NCBI GenBank assembly: GCA_964521715.1
Contig: CAZFSS010000016.1
Span: 17,089-81,088, forward strand
DNA length: 64,000 nt
Source of the DNA: DAOVRD01 sp964521715
Lineage (GTDB): Bacteria; Planctomycetota; Brocadiia; SM23-32
Direction of reading: 5' to 3'
In this document: positions 1 through 9,283 of the stretch, one piece after another
How the letters are laid out: every line of letters starts with the position of its first letter
Position numbering within the stretch: the stretch's first letter is position 1
Program-made: the position numbers and the translations under genes
Notes under the pieces: generated by a model
Told to the model about the DNA's origin: nothing
The model's database searches: none
Seen by the model: only the letters and a program-made list of their open reading frames with translations

Positions 1-479
1 AGGCCCCCCGTGTAGTTGTGGTGGTGGTGGCTGGCGGCCGGGCTCTCCTTGAACTGCGCGGCGAAGGTCGCGTTGTCGTGGAACTCCGCCATCAGCCGCT
101 TCAGGTCGGCGTCCGCGAACTCCTCCCGGTCCCAGTCAAACAGCGTCTCGAACGCGGCGTCCACGTCGATTTCCGTCTTGCGGACGAACGCGGACAGGTC
201 GTGCTGCTCGGGCGAGAGGACGGTGTAGCGCTGGATGTTCAGTTGCTTCTTGCCCTGGTACTCGTCCACGCGGGCCAGCACTTCGAGGCCCTGGCCAGGG
301 TGGATCGGGGCTGCAATGTTGTCCGCCCAGACCTTGCCGGTCACCTGCCGCCCGCCCTCGCAGTTGAGGACGAGGTGGTAGTAGTTCTGGCCGCGGCGGT
401 CGACCAGCAGCTTTGCCTCGGCTACCAGCAGGACCTCGTCGGCAACGAGCTGGCCCGTCTCCAGGGAGTCTATGTCCAT
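1..479 (-). CDS. YhaM-like 3'-5' exoribonuclease, 5' part (runs off the window)
   Basis: The reverse strand encodes the first 159 residues of a protein that continues beyond base 1. The N-terminal ~90 residues read like an OB-fold nucleic-acid-binding domain (MDIDSLETGQLVADEVLLVA, then a strand-rich stretch with KVWADN and LEVLARVDEYQGKKQLNI). The last visible residues, ESPAASHHHHNYTGGL, match the entry into the HD phosphohydrolase domain of the YhaM/CBF1 family, where the first metal-binding His lies in such an AAxxHHxxxGGLLEH motif. YhaM proteins trim RNA and single-stranded DNA from the 3' end in the cytoplasm. The start is the ATG at 479-477; no clear Shine-Dalgarno precedes it. The HD catalytic core lies outside the window, so the family call rests on the OB fold and the motif. 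Confidence 0.72.
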   Translation of the reverse strand, partial: MDIDSLETGQLVADEVLLVAEAKLLVDRRGQNYYHLVLNCEGGRQVTGKVWADNIAAPIHPGQGLEVLARVDEYQGKKQLNIQRYTVLSPEQHDLSAFVRKTEIDVDAAFETLFDWDREEFADADLKRLMAEFHDNATFAAQFKESPAASHHHHNYTGG

Positions 480-723
480 CTGTGCCCGGCGTCTGGGAAA
501 GGAAGGGAAGCCGCCTACCCCGAAGCGGCCAACGTATCTGCTCGCCGCGCTGTTGTCAAGTGTTGGGGCCGGCTTTGCGCCGGGCGGATGGGGGCAGGCC
601 CTCGTCGGGCGGCTGTCGTATCTCATGCTTTGCCGGCAACATGCGACATCATCCCGTACGGTGGGCGCGATTCCCCTTGCGGTCCGCCGCCGGCGCCCGC
701 TACCATCGCAATGGAGGTGACGC

Positions 724-1611
724 ATGGGCAAGCTGCTGGACGATTTTCTGCATCGGCTGGCCGTCGAGAAGGGCTATTCGACCAACACGCTGCGTGCGTA
801 TTCCACAGACCTGCGCATGTTTGCGCGGTTCCTCAAGGATCGCGGGCCGGGGCTGACGGAGGCGACCGTTCAGGATGTGCGCGCCTTCATGGCGTCGCTG
901 CAGGCGCGCGGTCTGTCCCGCGCGACTCTGGCCCGGCGCACCGCCGCCGTGCGGTCATTCCACAGGTACCTCGTGCGTCAGGGCGTCAAGAGGACCAATC
1001 CCATGGCCGCCCTGCGCTCGCCCCGCCGGGAGCAGAAGCTGCCGTCGTTCCTTACCGTCTCGGAAGTGGAACGTCTGCTGGCCGTTCCGGATGCGGGCAC
1101 GTGGCTCGGCCGGCGGGACCTGGCCATCCTGGAGACCCTCTACGGCGGGGGCCTGCGCGTCGGGGAGCTCGTCGGGCTCGACCATGACGACGTCGATCTG
1201 TCCACGGGCATGCTGCGGGTCCGCGGCAAGGGCAAGAAGGAGCGGGTCGTGCCCGCAGGGCGCTGCGCCGTGGCGGCGATCCGCGCCTACCTGTCCGACG
1301 GGGGCGACGACGCGCCGCCGCGACGGGACCCGCACGCCCTCTTCGTGAACGCCAGGGACGGCCGGCGCCTGACCGATCGAAGCGTGCGTCGCCTGATGCA
1401 CAGGTGCGCCGTTCTGGCCGGTCTGAATCCCGATCTGAGCCCGCATTCCCTCCGGCACAGCTTCGCCACGCACATGCTGACCAACGGCGCGGACATGCGG
1501 GCCGTGCAGGAACTCCTCGGCCATGAGAACCTGAGCACGACGCAGCTCTACACGCACCTCTCGCACGAACATCTGAAAAAGACCTACGAGAAGGCGCACC
1601 CGAGGGCGTGA
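724..1611 (+). CDS. xerC: Tyrosine recombinase XerC
   Basis: This 295-residue protein is the usual length for a Xer recombinase, which resolves chromosome dimers at dif near the division site. The N-terminal SAM-like core-binding domain covers about residues 1-90 and the catalytic domain about 105-290. The catalytic set is present: Arg145 (GGGLRVGEL), Lys169 (GKGKKERVVP), His241 and Arg244 (PHSLRHSFATHML), His267 (LLGHENLS) and the nucleophile Tyr276 (TTQLYTHLS). The segment VQELLGHENLSTTQLYTH and the end AHPRA resemble XerC more than XerD. The ATG is preceded by GGAGGTGA at 713-720. A weak TTGCGG/TACCAT promoter-like pair lies at 677-706, but its start point would fall on the Shine-Dalgarno. 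No dif site is visible nearby. Confidence 0.93.
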   Translation: MGKLLDDFLHRLAVEKGYSTNTLRAYSTDLRMFARFLKDRGPGLTEATVQDVRAFMASLQARGLSRATLARRTAAVRSFHRYLVRQGVKRTNPMAALRSPRREQKLPSFLTVSEVERLLAVPDAGTWLGRRDLAILETLYGGGLRVGELVGLDHDDVDLSTGMLRVRGKGKKERVVPAGRCAVAAIRAYLSDGGDDAPPRRDPHALFVNARDGRRLTDRSVRRLMHRCAVLAGLNPDLSPHSLRHSFATHMLTNGADMRAVQELLGHENLSTTQLYTHLSHEHLKKTYEKAHPRA

Positions 1612-1624
1612 ACGGCAGGGAAGA

Positions 1625-2164
1625 ATGGCGAATGAGGGGGACGTTCAGGGCAGGTTGCTGATCTTCGCCGGGGACGGCAAGGGTAAGACCACCGCCGCGC
1701 TGGGGTCCGCCCTGCGCGCCGTGGGCCAGGGGATGAGGGCGCTCGTGGTGCAGTTCGTCAAGCGCCGCGCGTGCGGCGAGCACCGGGCCGCCGGGCGCCT
1801 GGGCGATGCGCTGGAGATACGGCTGGCTGGCACCGGTTTCCTCGACGAGGACGATCCGGCCGCCATGGCGGCAGCGGCGGCCACGGCACGTGGGGCGCTG
1901 GGCGTGGCTCGGCGGGCGCTTGCCGAGGGCGACTGCGGTCTGGTCGTCCTGGACGAGGTGCTCTTCGCGGTCGGCCGGGGGGTGCTGGAGGCTGCCGACG
2001 TGCGGGAGGCGCTTGAGGCCCGGCGCCTGGGCGTGCACGTCATCCTCACCGGCGACGGCCCTTACGAGGCGTTCGCGGACCTGGCGGACACGATCACCGT
2101 CATGCGGTGCGTCAAGCACGCCTACCAGGACGGCCGGCCCGCCACGCGGGGCATCGAGTTCTGA
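1625..2164 (+). CDS. cobO: Cob(I)yrinic acid a,c-diamide adenosyltransferase (CobO/BtuR type)
   Basis: The 179-residue product starts with the ATP-binding P-loop GDGKGKTTAALG near residue 17. It continues with the family pattern ALRAVGQGMRALVVQFVK and LVVLDEVLFAV, the latter a Walker-B-like strand. It ends ATRGIEF, as BtuR/CobO proteins typically do. The enzyme transfers the 5'-deoxyadenosyl group of ATP to the cobalt of corrinoids to make adenosylcobalamin precursors in the cytoplasm. It lies 13 bp downstream of xerC with a short AGGGAAG Shine-Dalgarno and is probably cotranscribed. No other cobalamin gene is in the window, so the role may be salvage. Confidence 0.88.
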   Translation: MANEGDVQGRLLIFAGDGKGKTTAALGSALRAVGQGMRALVVQFVKRRACGEHRAAGRLGDALEIRLAGTGFLDEDDPAAMAAAAATARGALGVARRALAEGDCGLVVLDEVLFAVGRGVLEAADVREALEARRLGVHVILTGDGPYEAFADLADTITVMRCVKHAYQDGRPATRGIEF

Positions 2165-2248
2165 ACCCCGGCCGCTGCGAGGGATTCCCTGACGCCGCGC
2201 GAACGCGGCCGCGTGATCCTCTATGCGGGCCTACCCGTAGTTCGAGTC

Positions 2249-2277
2249 TGGCCCTTTTCGCTTCGCTCCGGTATAAT
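2249..2277 (+). promoter_or_regulatory. Putative sigma70-type promoter for the PP2C/kinase pair
   Basis: A perfect TATAAT lies at 2272-2277 in otherwise GC-rich DNA, about 50 bp upstream of the phosphatase start. A poor -35 (TGGCCC, 2249-2254) sits 17 bp upstream. The placement fits transcription of the two signalling genes as one unit separate from xerC-cobO. Confidence 0.42.
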
Positions 2278-2324
2278 CGTGGCGGGCAGGTCTTTACCTG
2301 GGCTTGTTTGCGAAGGGGTCGGAC

Positions 2325-3911
2325 GTGGCGAGGTTGTTCTGGGACGACGGGACCGTGCAGGGGCATGCCCGGGCCGAATTCGATCCGGCCGAGTACAAGG
2401 AGGTGCTGGGGCGGCTGGGCGAGACGTGCGGCACGGCGCTTGAACTTGCGCCCGAGAAGAGCCGCCAGCGCTCCGATCTGCCTTACTTCGCGGTTCGCAT
2501 CGGCGGAAGAAGGTCCGGCTGGGGCGTTGCCGGGCAGGAAGCCACGGACGCCTGCCGGCGCGCGGCCGCCGTCGCCGCGGACGTCGTCACCCGCATGTTC
2601 ACCGCCGAGCAGGACATGGCCAGCCTGGCGATGGAGCTGGCGGACCGTTACGAGGAGCTCAACTTCCTCTACGACATGGGCGACCGCGTGGGTGGACTGC
2701 TCGACGAGGACGAGATCTGCCACTTCGTGGTTGAGGAGGCCGCCTGGCTGATGAACTGCGAGCGCGCCTCGATCATGCTGGCCGACCCAGGCGGAGGCGA
2801 GCTGAGGATCCGCGCCGCCGTCGGGCTGTCGGACGAGATAGCGGACGAAGTGGCCGTCCGGCCCGGCGAGCGAATCAGCGGCAAGGTCTTCGAGAGCGGC
2901 CACGGCATCATCGTCAACGAGGGCGATCCGATGCCGGTCGACTCGCTCAACGTCCGGGAGCTGCGCGAGTCGGACTGCTTCCTGAGCGTTCCGCTCAAGA
3001 TCGGTTCCCAACCGGATCGCAACGAGCAGATCCTGGGCGTCTTCAACCTAACGCGCAAGCGAGAGGGCAGCATGTTCACTGCCAGCGACCTGAAGCTGGT
3101 CAGCGCCGTGGCTGCCACGACGGCGACGCAGATCCACAACTGCCGCCTGATCAACGCCGAGCGCGAGCGACAGCAACTGGAGCACGAGCTGGAGCTGGCC
3201 GCCCGCATCCAGCTCAGCCTCCTGCCGGCAGACCCGTTGGAGGCCGGCGCCGTGGTGCTGGGCGGCCACTCGAAGGCGGCCCAGCACGCCGGCGGGGACC
3301 TGTTCGACTACTGGCTGCAGGACGATCACGTCTGCCTGGTCGTGGCGGACGTGTCGGGGCACGACATGGGGGCTGCCCTGATGGTCACGGCCTTCCGCAG
3401 CGTCATGCGCAGCGAGGCGGTGCATCGCCGCTCCGTGGCCGGCCTGATGAGCCGGGTCAACCAGGCGCTGTTCGACGACCTGGTGCATTCCGAGCTGTTC
3501 ATCAGTTGCTTCTACGCCGAGATCGAGCTCGCCTCCGGCCTGATGACGTTCTGCCGGGCGGGCCACCCCAAGCCCCTGCTCATGCAGCTCGGGGAGAAGG
3601 GCTGGCTGGACACCGAGGGCATGCTGCTCGGCGTCGGCGAAGATGGCCAGTTCGAGGAGCGTTCGATCCGCCTGGAGCGCGGAGACACGATCGTGCTCTA
3701 CACCGACGGGCTGCTGGAGGCGCGGGACAGCGAGGACCGGTTCTTCGGCTCCGACGGCATCCGGCAGGCGGCGCTCGGAGCCCTGTCCTTGGCCCCGAAG
3801 GAGATGGCGGAGCGCATCGTGGCCGCCGCCCGCCAGCACACCGGTCCCGGCCCCATCGCCGACGACGTGACCGTGCTGGTCGTCCGCTTCGGTCAGATAT
3901 CCGGGAAGTGA
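2325..3911 (+). CDS. GAF-domain PP2C-type serine phosphatase (RsbU/SpoIIE-like)
   Basis: This 528-residue cytoplasmic protein has an N-terminal region of no recognised family (about 1-115), a GAF domain (about 130-280), a short coiled coil (ERERQQLEHELELAARIQ) and a SpoIIE/RsbU-type PP2C phosphatase domain to the end. The metal-binding phosphatase motifs are visible: GGDLFDYW, VVADVSGHDMGAAL, GDTIVLYTDGLLEARD and IADDVTVLVVRF. Such enzymes dephosphorylate anti-anti-sigma factors in partner-switching systems when the sensory domain is activated. I place the start at GTG 2325 because AAGGGG (2313-2318) lies 6 bp before it; TTG 2304 is an upstream alternative without a good Shine-Dalgarno. It is 3 bp from the following kinase. 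No STAS-domain or RsbW-like partner gene is nearby. Confidence 0.88.
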   Translation: MARLFWDDGTVQGHARAEFDPAEYKEVLGRLGETCGTALELAPEKSRQRSDLPYFAVRIGGRRSGWGVAGQEATDACRRAAAVAADVVTRMFTAEQDMASLAMELADRYEELNFLYDMGDRVGGLLDEDEICHFVVEEAAWLMNCERASIMLADPGGGELRIRAAVGLSDEIADEVAVRPGERISGKVFESGHGIIVNEGDPMPVDSLNVRELRESDCFLSVPLKIGSQPDRNEQILGVFNLTRKREGSMFTASDLKLVSAVAATTATQIHNCRLINAERERQQLEHELELAARIQLSLLPADPLEAGAVVLGGHSKAAQHAGGDLFDYWLQDDHVCLVVADVSGHDMGAALMVTAFRSVMRSEAVHRRSVAGLMSRVNQALFDDLVHSELFISCFYAEIELASGLMTFCRAGHPKPLLMQLGEKGWLDTEGMLLGVGEDGQFEERSIRLERGDTIVLYTDGLLEARDSEDRFFGSDGIRQAALGALSLAPKEMAERIVAAARQHTGPGPIADDVTVLVVRFGQISGK

Positions 3912-3914
3912 TCC

Positions 3915-5459
3915 ATGAGTGCCGAAGGGCGCAGCGTCCTTCAGACCAAGTTCTTCTACGTCGCCTCCATGTTCGCTGTCAGCCTGGGCACCTTCTCGCT
4001 GATGTGGCGCTTCCGGCACGTCGACTGGACCCTCACGATCTTCGGTCTCGCCTGGGTGCTCGTCGTGACGGCGTTCGCCTGGGAGATCGCCACGCGGGCC
4101 GAGTCCCTGGACGAGCTGGTCAGGGCCAGGACCGACGCGCTCGAAGAGAGCAATCGCCACCTGAGCGCCATGTGGGAGCAGCTCAACGCGTTCCACAATA
4201 TCAGCTACGAGATCACCCAGAAGATGGACCTGCAGGACATGACCCTGGCGTTCACCAAGAGCCTCTGCGACATGTTGCCCGACGTGGACTCCGTCTGGCT
4301 CTGGCTGGACGCGCAGCTTCTGGGCGCGGAGCCGGGCCCGCGGGAGGGAGCGGAAGTGTTCCCTCTGGCCCAGCAGGCGGGCGAAGACCTGGGCAGGCCG
4401 GAGCCGCTCCAGGTCCTCCGGTCCGACAACCCGCTCGTCGGCGACTGCTTTCAGGGGCACAGCCTATCGGCCCTGGATGACCTGGCGGGCAAGGCGCAGG
4501 GATGGGGCTGGCACTGGTTGGCCGAGTCCGGCATGCGGTCGTTCGTGGGCTTCCCGCTTCAGCTCGGCCAGAGGATGCTGGGGCTGCTCGGCGTGTTCAG
4601 CCGGTGGACCATGTCGGCGGGATTCGTAAGCCAGCTTAACCTGAGCGTCAACCAGTTGACGGTCGCGCTGGAGAAGGCCCGCCTGCTGGAAGAGACGCAG
4701 CGCCGCGCCGAGGAGCTGGCCGCCGCCAACGAGGAGCTGCGGCAACTGGACGCCATGAAGGACTGGTTCGTGTCCGCCGTCTCTCACGAACTGCGCACGC
4801 CTCTGACCAGCGTGCGCTCCTTCGGCGAGATCCTGGAGCGCTACGAGGACCTGGAGCCGGAGGAGCGGCGGGAGTTCGCCACCATCATCCGCCAGGAGGG
4901 CGAGAGGCTCTCCGAGATGATCGACGACATGCTGGACCTGGCCAAGATCGCCAACGGCAACGCCGAGCTGCTCCCCGACTACTTCGACCTGCGGGCGCTT
5001 GTGGCGAAGTGCTGCAAGCTGTTCAGCCAGGAGGCCGAGGAACGGGGCATTGGCTTCGGCCACGCGGTGCCGGACGAGCTGCCGCAGGTCTTCGCGGACG
5101 AGAAGGGCGTCACGCGGGTGCTGAGCAACCTGCTGGGCAATGCGTTCAAGTTCACTCCGGACGGGGGCAAGATCCGGGTCACGGCCGAGCGCGACGCGTC
5201 CGCGTCGGAGGACGGGGGCTTCGTCAGGGTGCTCGTCACGGATACCGGCGTGGGCATCGCGCGGCGCGATCAGTCCAGGATCTTCGAGCGTTTTACTCAG
5301 GTGGGCAGCGGGCTGACGAACAAGCCGCGCGGGACGGGCATCGGCCTGGCCATCTGCCGTGAGATCGTGGCGAAGTCGAACGGGCGGATCTGGGTCGAAA
5401 GCGAGCCGGGCAGGGGCAGCACGTTCGGCTTCACGTTGCCGGTGGGCCCGGTCCCTTAG
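3915..5459 (+). CDS. Membrane-anchored sensor histidine kinase
   Basis: The 514-residue protein has two N-terminal membrane segments (about residues 13-32 and 38-57), a coiled linker, a GAF-like central region (about 90-255), a second coiled coil, a HisKA dimerisation domain and a HATPase_c domain. The phosphoacceptor is His291 in the H-box SAVSHELRTPLTSVRSF. The N-box (NLLGNAFKFTPDGG), G1 box (DTGVGIARRDQSRIFERF) and G2 box (GTGIGLAICREIV) are intact, so it should autophosphorylate. There is no receiver domain and no response-regulator gene beside it, so its partner must be encoded elsewhere. The ATG follows the phosphatase stop by 3 bp, with GGGAAG overlapping that gene's end, which indicates a two-gene signalling operon. 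Confidence 0.92.
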   Translation: MSAEGRSVLQTKFFYVASMFAVSLGTFSLMWRFRHVDWTLTIFGLAWVLVVTAFAWEIATRAESLDELVRARTDALEESNRHLSAMWEQLNAFHNISYEITQKMDLQDMTLAFTKSLCDMLPDVDSVWLWLDAQLLGAEPGPREGAEVFPLAQQAGEDLGRPEPLQVLRSDNPLVGDCFQGHSLSALDDLAGKAQGWGWHWLAESGMRSFVGFPLQLGQRMLGLLGVFSRWTMSAGFVSQLNLSVNQLTVALEKARLLEETQRRAEELAAANEELRQLDAMKDWFVSAVSHELRTPLTSVRSFGEILERYEDLEPEERREFATIIRQEGERLSEMIDDMLDLAKIANGNAELLPDYFDLRALVAKCCKLFSQEAEERGIGFGHAVPDELPQVFADEKGVTRVLSNLLGNAFKFTPDGGKIRVTAERDASASEDGGFVRVLVTDTGVGIARRDQSRIFERFTQVGSGLTNKPRGTGIGLAICREIVAKSNGRIWVESEPGRGSTFGFTLPVGPVP

Positions 5460-5482
5460 CTCCGGGACGCGGGGGTCGCGCG

Positions 5483-5504
5483 GGCCGGCGGGCGTCAGCC
5501 GGCC
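5483..5504. terminator. GC hairpin between convergent kinase and smc genes
   Basis: GGCCGGC (5483-5489) and GCCGGCC (5498-5504) form a perfect 7-bp stem around an 8-nt loop that contains the smc stop codon. It may act as a terminator in both directions, but there is no T tract. Confidence 0.3.
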
Positions 5505-8500
5505 TTGGCGCGGGGGACCTCTTCGGCCAGTTCGCGGTCGACCTGCTCGAACTTGACCGATATCTTCTTGCTCACGCCGTCGGCCATCGTCAGGCCGTAG
5601 AGGACCTGCGCCACGCTCATCGTGAGCTTGTTGTGCGTGACGACGATGAACTGCGTGCCGCGCCGGAACTCGTCCAGCAACATCAGGAAGCGCTCGACGT
5701 TGCTGTCGTCCAGCGGGGCGTCCACCTCGTCCAGCAGGCAGAAGGGACTGGGCTTGGCCTGGAATATCGCCAGCAGCAGGGCGATGGTCGTCAGCGTCTT
5801 CTCGCCGCCGCTGAGCAGCGTGATCGAGTTGGCCTCCTTTCCGGGCGGCCGGGCCATGATGTCGATGCCGGCCTCCAGGGCGTCCTCTTCCTGCTGGTCG
5901 AGCAGAAGGTCGGCGCTGCCGCCGCCGAACAGCTTTCGGAAGAGCGCCTGGAAGTTCTGCCGCACCTGCTCGAAGGTCTCCTGGAACTTGTCCCGGCTCT
6001 TCTTGTTCAGCTCCCGGATGATCTCGCGCTCGTGCCGCCGCGCGGCCTCCAGGTCCTCCTTCTGATCGGTCAGGAACTGAAGGCGCACGCCCAGCTCTTC
6101 CTGCTGCCGGATGGCGCCCACGTTCACGTTCCCGATGCGGTCGACTCTGGCCTTCAGCCTGGTGCTCTCCGTCTTGACGGCTTCCCAGTTGGTTGCGGAA
6201 TCGTTGGCCAGCTCGAGGACCGCTCGGCACAGCTCGGTTGCCTCATCGAGGCCAATGAGCTCGGGTCCCTCTTCCTCTTCCTCCTGCTCGGCGCGGCCCC
6301 CGTCTTCGAGTTCCCTATACCACGCCGCAGCCGGCTCGGCCGGCTCGGGCTCCGGGACGTAGTCGGAGAACTCGCGGATGGCCTTGGCCGCGAAGGGCGG
6401 GCTCTCGCGCCACGCCTCGGGTTCCATCTCCAGCGAGAGCAGATGGACGCCGTCCGCCTCGGCGGTCCGCTCGAGCAGGTCTTGCATCTTGACGGCGGTC
6501 TCGTTCTCCGCCATGCGCAGCGCGTGGAGGCGCTCGTCGACCTCTTCGCGCTGGTGCGTGAGCTGCTTGGAGGACTCCACGAGTTCGCCGATGCGGTCGC
6601 GGAGTTGCTGGAGCCTCTCGGACCCGCCTGCGAGGGCTTCGGCCAGTGACTTCCTCCGGGCCTCCAGGTTGCGCCTTTCGACCTCGGCGGACTCGGCCGC
6701 CTGCTCTGCTTCCTGCCGGCGCCTGACCGTGCCCTCACGCTCGGCCCGCAGGGCGGCCAGGTCCGACTCGGTTCGCTGCCTGTCGGCCTGGAGCCGTTCC
6801 AGCAGGGACTGGAGCCCGCGCTGCTCTTCCCGAGCGCGCGCCAGCTCGCTGCCGAGCGAGCTGATGCTGTCCGCGAGCGTCCGCTGCTGCTCCTGGAGCG
6901 CACGCAGGGCTTCCTGTTGGGCGGCCACGGCCTTCTGCGCTTCGGCGCGTTCCTGTGCGGCCGCGGCACACTCGGCCTCCAGGCGCGCGCCGCGTTCCTC
7001 GACTTCCTTGATGTCCTGTTCGACAGCCGCCTGTTCCGCCCGGGCCAGGTTCAGCTCCTCCCGCAGCTCGGCGGCGCGGCTGCTGGCTACCTGCAGGTGG
7101 CTGCGCACGTCGCCGGCGTCGCGGCCCAGCTTCTCGGCGCGCGCGGCGAGCGATTCCCGTTCCGCCGTGAGCGTCTTGACCCCTCGTGCGCAGTCTTCCC
7201 TGGTGCGGGCCAGGGCGCCGAGGCGCACGTCGAACTCGGCTATCTGCCGCCCCAACTCGGCCAGCTCGCTGCGCCGGCTTATCAGGCTTGGCGTCTCGGG
7301 CTTCCCGGCGGACCAGACGCCGTCGGCGTCGTAACATTCGCCGGACGGCGTGACGAGCCGCACGCCCGCCGGCAGGCCCGCCGCCAGAAGATCGGCAACG
7401 GCCGACGCATCCTCCACGAGGAACGCGTTGCCGAGCAGGAAATGGACGACGGCGCCCGCGCGCGGCTCGTAGCCGACGAGGTCGCTCAGGCGGCCGCAAC
7501 CGCCGCGCGCTGACAGAAGGTCAACCCGCTGCGGCATGGCCAGGCGCTCCAGCACGAGCAGTTCCGCCCTTCCCCGCTCTCCCTCGGTCAGGAGTCGCAG
7601 GGCCTGCCGGGCGCCCTCGGCCGACTCGAACGCTACGGCCCGCGCCCGGTCGCCCAGGGCCGCTTCGATGGCGGCAGCCCGTTCCAGCGGCACCTGAAGC
7701 AGGTCGGCCACCAGGCCCACCATGCCGGGCAGGTCGGCGTCCAGCACCTTCTTGACGCCGGTGCCGAGCCCCTCGGCGCGGGCCTCCAGGTCCTGAAGCA
7801 CGTCGCGGCGGCCGACCTTGCTGCTCAGTTCGGCCTTGGTGTCGGCCTCCCTGGCCGTTGTTTCCGCCAACTGGTCCTGTTGCGCTGCGAGGGCGCTTCT
7901 GACCTGCTGGATGGCTTCGTCCAGGCCCCGGCCCTGCTCGTGGAGTTCTTCGAGCCTGCTTTGCGTGGTGCTGCGTTCGCCCTCGATCCGGCTCAACTGC
8001 CGGTCGATCTCCTCCTGGCGGTTCTTCGTCCGTTCCAGCCTGTTCCTGAGCGTGCGCGCCTCGGTCGCCAGCACCTGCACCTGGTTTCTGAGCTGCGATT
8101 CGCGCTGGAAGAGGTCGAAGATCCCGGCCTTCCTGGCCTCCAGGTCCTGTTCGGCGCGGCGGGCCTGCTCGCGGATGCTCTCCACCTGCCGTTGGGCGCC
8201 GTCGAACCTGGCGGACTTGTCGTCCAGCACGGACTGGTTGTCTTGCAGCTTGGCCGACGTCTCTTCGGACTCGCGGCCGAGGGCCCCGGCGCGCCCTTCG
8301 GCCTCAGTGCGCCGGGATTCCAGCTCCTCCAGGTGTACGGCCAGCTCTTGCTGCCGGGTGTGACTCAGGTCTATCTCGCGCGCCAGGCTCTCCGCGCGCG
8401 CGTCCGCGCGGGCGAGCTCCTGGCGGGACTCGGACAGCTCGTTCTGGGCGTTCTGGAGTTCGGCCCGGGCGGCTTCGAGTTCCTGCTCGCGCTCGATAAC

Positions 8501-9283
8501 GGCCTGCGCCAGTTTCCCCTTCTCTGCCTGGGCGGCGGCGATGTCCCGTCCGCATGCGTCGCGCTCGGCGCCGAGGGTGCGGTAGGAGTGAAGGGCCTGC
8601 GCCAGGCGCAGGCGCTGGAGGCGCTCGCTCTGGCGTTTGAACGCCCTGGCGCGGCCGGCCTGGTACTTGACGCTGCGGAGCTGATGCTGCACTTCCTCGA
8701 TGATGTCGCTGACCCGGGCCAGGTCGTTGGCGACCCGCTCGAGCTTACGCTCGGCTTCCTTTTTCTGCTCGAGGAAGCGGTTGATGCCGGCGGCCTCTTC
8801 GAAGACCTGTCGCCTTTCCTTCGGGCTTGCGCGCAGGATGCGGTCGATCTGCCCCTGCTCGATGACGCTGTAGCAGCTCGTGCCGACTCCCGTGTCCAGC
8901 AGCAGGGCGCGGATGTCCTTGAGCCGGCACTGCTGGCCGTTCACGAAGTACTCGCTCTGCCCCGTGCGGTCGAGGCGGCGGCGCATGCAGACCTCTTCAT
9001 AGTCGACGTCCAGCCAGCGATCGGCGTTGTCGATCGTCAGCTTCACCTCGGCGTAGCTGGCGGGCTTGCGCGTCTCGCTTCCGTCGAAGATGACGTTGGT
9101 CATCTCCGCGCCGCGCAGCTTCTGGGCGCTTCTTTCGCCGAGGACCCACTTGATCGCGTCGACGACGTTGCTCTTGCCCGACCCATTCGGGCCGACGAGT
9201 GCCGAGAAGCTGTCCTCGAACTCGAAGACAGTGCGGTCCGCGAAGGACTTGAACCCGTGCAGCTCCAGCTTCTTCAGCTTCAC
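5495..9283 (-). CDS. smc: Chromosome condensation ATPase SMC
   Basis: At 1262 residues this is a full bacterial SMC, somewhat longer than the usual ~1190. The N-terminal head has Walker A GPNGSGKS at residues 31-38. Long heptad-rich coiled coils flank a hinge at roughly 510-680 (around GTGVKKVLDADLPGMVG). The C-terminal head has the ABC signature LSGGEK (about 1157-1162) and Walker B LLDEVDAPLDD (about 1183). SMC dimers with ScpA/ScpB organise and segregate the nucleoid. An acidic, proline-rich stretch at about 975-1010 (PEPEPAEP and a run of Glu) interrupts the C-terminal coil shortly before LKARVDRIGNVN and accounts for much of the extra length. scpA and scpB are not in the window. The gene is alone on its strand here. 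Confidence 0.96.
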   Translation of the reverse strand: MKLKKLELHGFKSFADRTVFEFEDSFSALVGPNGSGKSNVVDAIKWVLGERSAQKLRGAEMTNVIFDGSETRKPASYAEVKLTIDNADRWLDVDYEEVCMRRRLDRTGQSEYFVNGQQCRLKDIRALLLDTGVGTSCYSVIEQGQIDRILRASPKERRQVFEEAAGINRFLEQKKEAERKLERVANDLARVSDIIEEVQHQLRSVKYQAGRARAFKRQSERLQRLRLAQALHSYRTLGAERDACGRDIAAAQAEKGKLAQAVIEREQELEAARAELQNAQNELSESRQELARADARAESLAREIDLSHTRQQELAVHLEELESRRTEAEGRAGALGRESEETSAKLQDNQSVLDDKSARFDGAQRQVESIREQARRAEQDLEARKAGIFDLFQRESQLRNQVQVLATEARTLRNRLERTKNRQEEIDRQLSRIEGERSTTQSRLEELHEQGRGLDEAIQQVRSALAAQQDQLAETTAREADTKAELSSKVGRRDVLQDLEARAEGLGTGVKKVLDADLPGMVGLVADLLQVPLERAAAIEAALGDRARAVAFESAEGARQALRLLTEGERGRAELLVLERLAMPQRVDLLSARGGCGRLSDLVGYEPRAGAVVHFLLGNAFLVEDASAVADLLAAGLPAGVRLVTPSGECYDADGVWSAGKPETPSLISRRSELAELGRQIAEFDVRLGALARTREDCARGVKTLTAERESLAARAEKLGRDAGDVRSHLQVASSRAAELREELNLARAEQAAVEQDIKEVEERGARLEAECAAAAQERAEAQKAVAAQQEALRALQEQQRTLADSISSLGSELARAREEQRGLQSLLERLQADRQRTESDLAALRAEREGTVRRRQEAEQAAESAEVERRNLEARRKSLAEALAGGSERLQQLRDRIGELVESSKQLTHQREEVDERLHALRMAENETAVKMQDLLERTAEADGVHLLSLEMEPEAWRESPPFAAKAIREFSDYVPEPEPAEPAAAWYRELEDGGRAEQEEEEEGPELIGLDEATELCRAVLELANDSATNWEAVKTESTRLKARVDRIGNVNVGAIRQQEELGVRLQFLTDQKEDLEAARRHEREIIRELNKKSRDKFQETFEQVRQNFQALFRKLFGGGSADLLLDQQEEDALEAGIDIMARPPGKEANSITLLSGGEKTLTTIALLLAIFQAKPSPFCLLDEVDAPLDDSNVERFLMLLDEFRRGTQFIVVTHNKLTMSVAQVLYGLTMADGVSKKISVKFEQVDRELAEEVPRAKAG

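Noticed and set aside
18..1187. Long plus-strand open frame across the YhaM-like gene and the start of xerC
   Set aside because: It is antisense to a recognisable OB-fold/HD protein and out of frame with xerC; no family match and no ribosome site.
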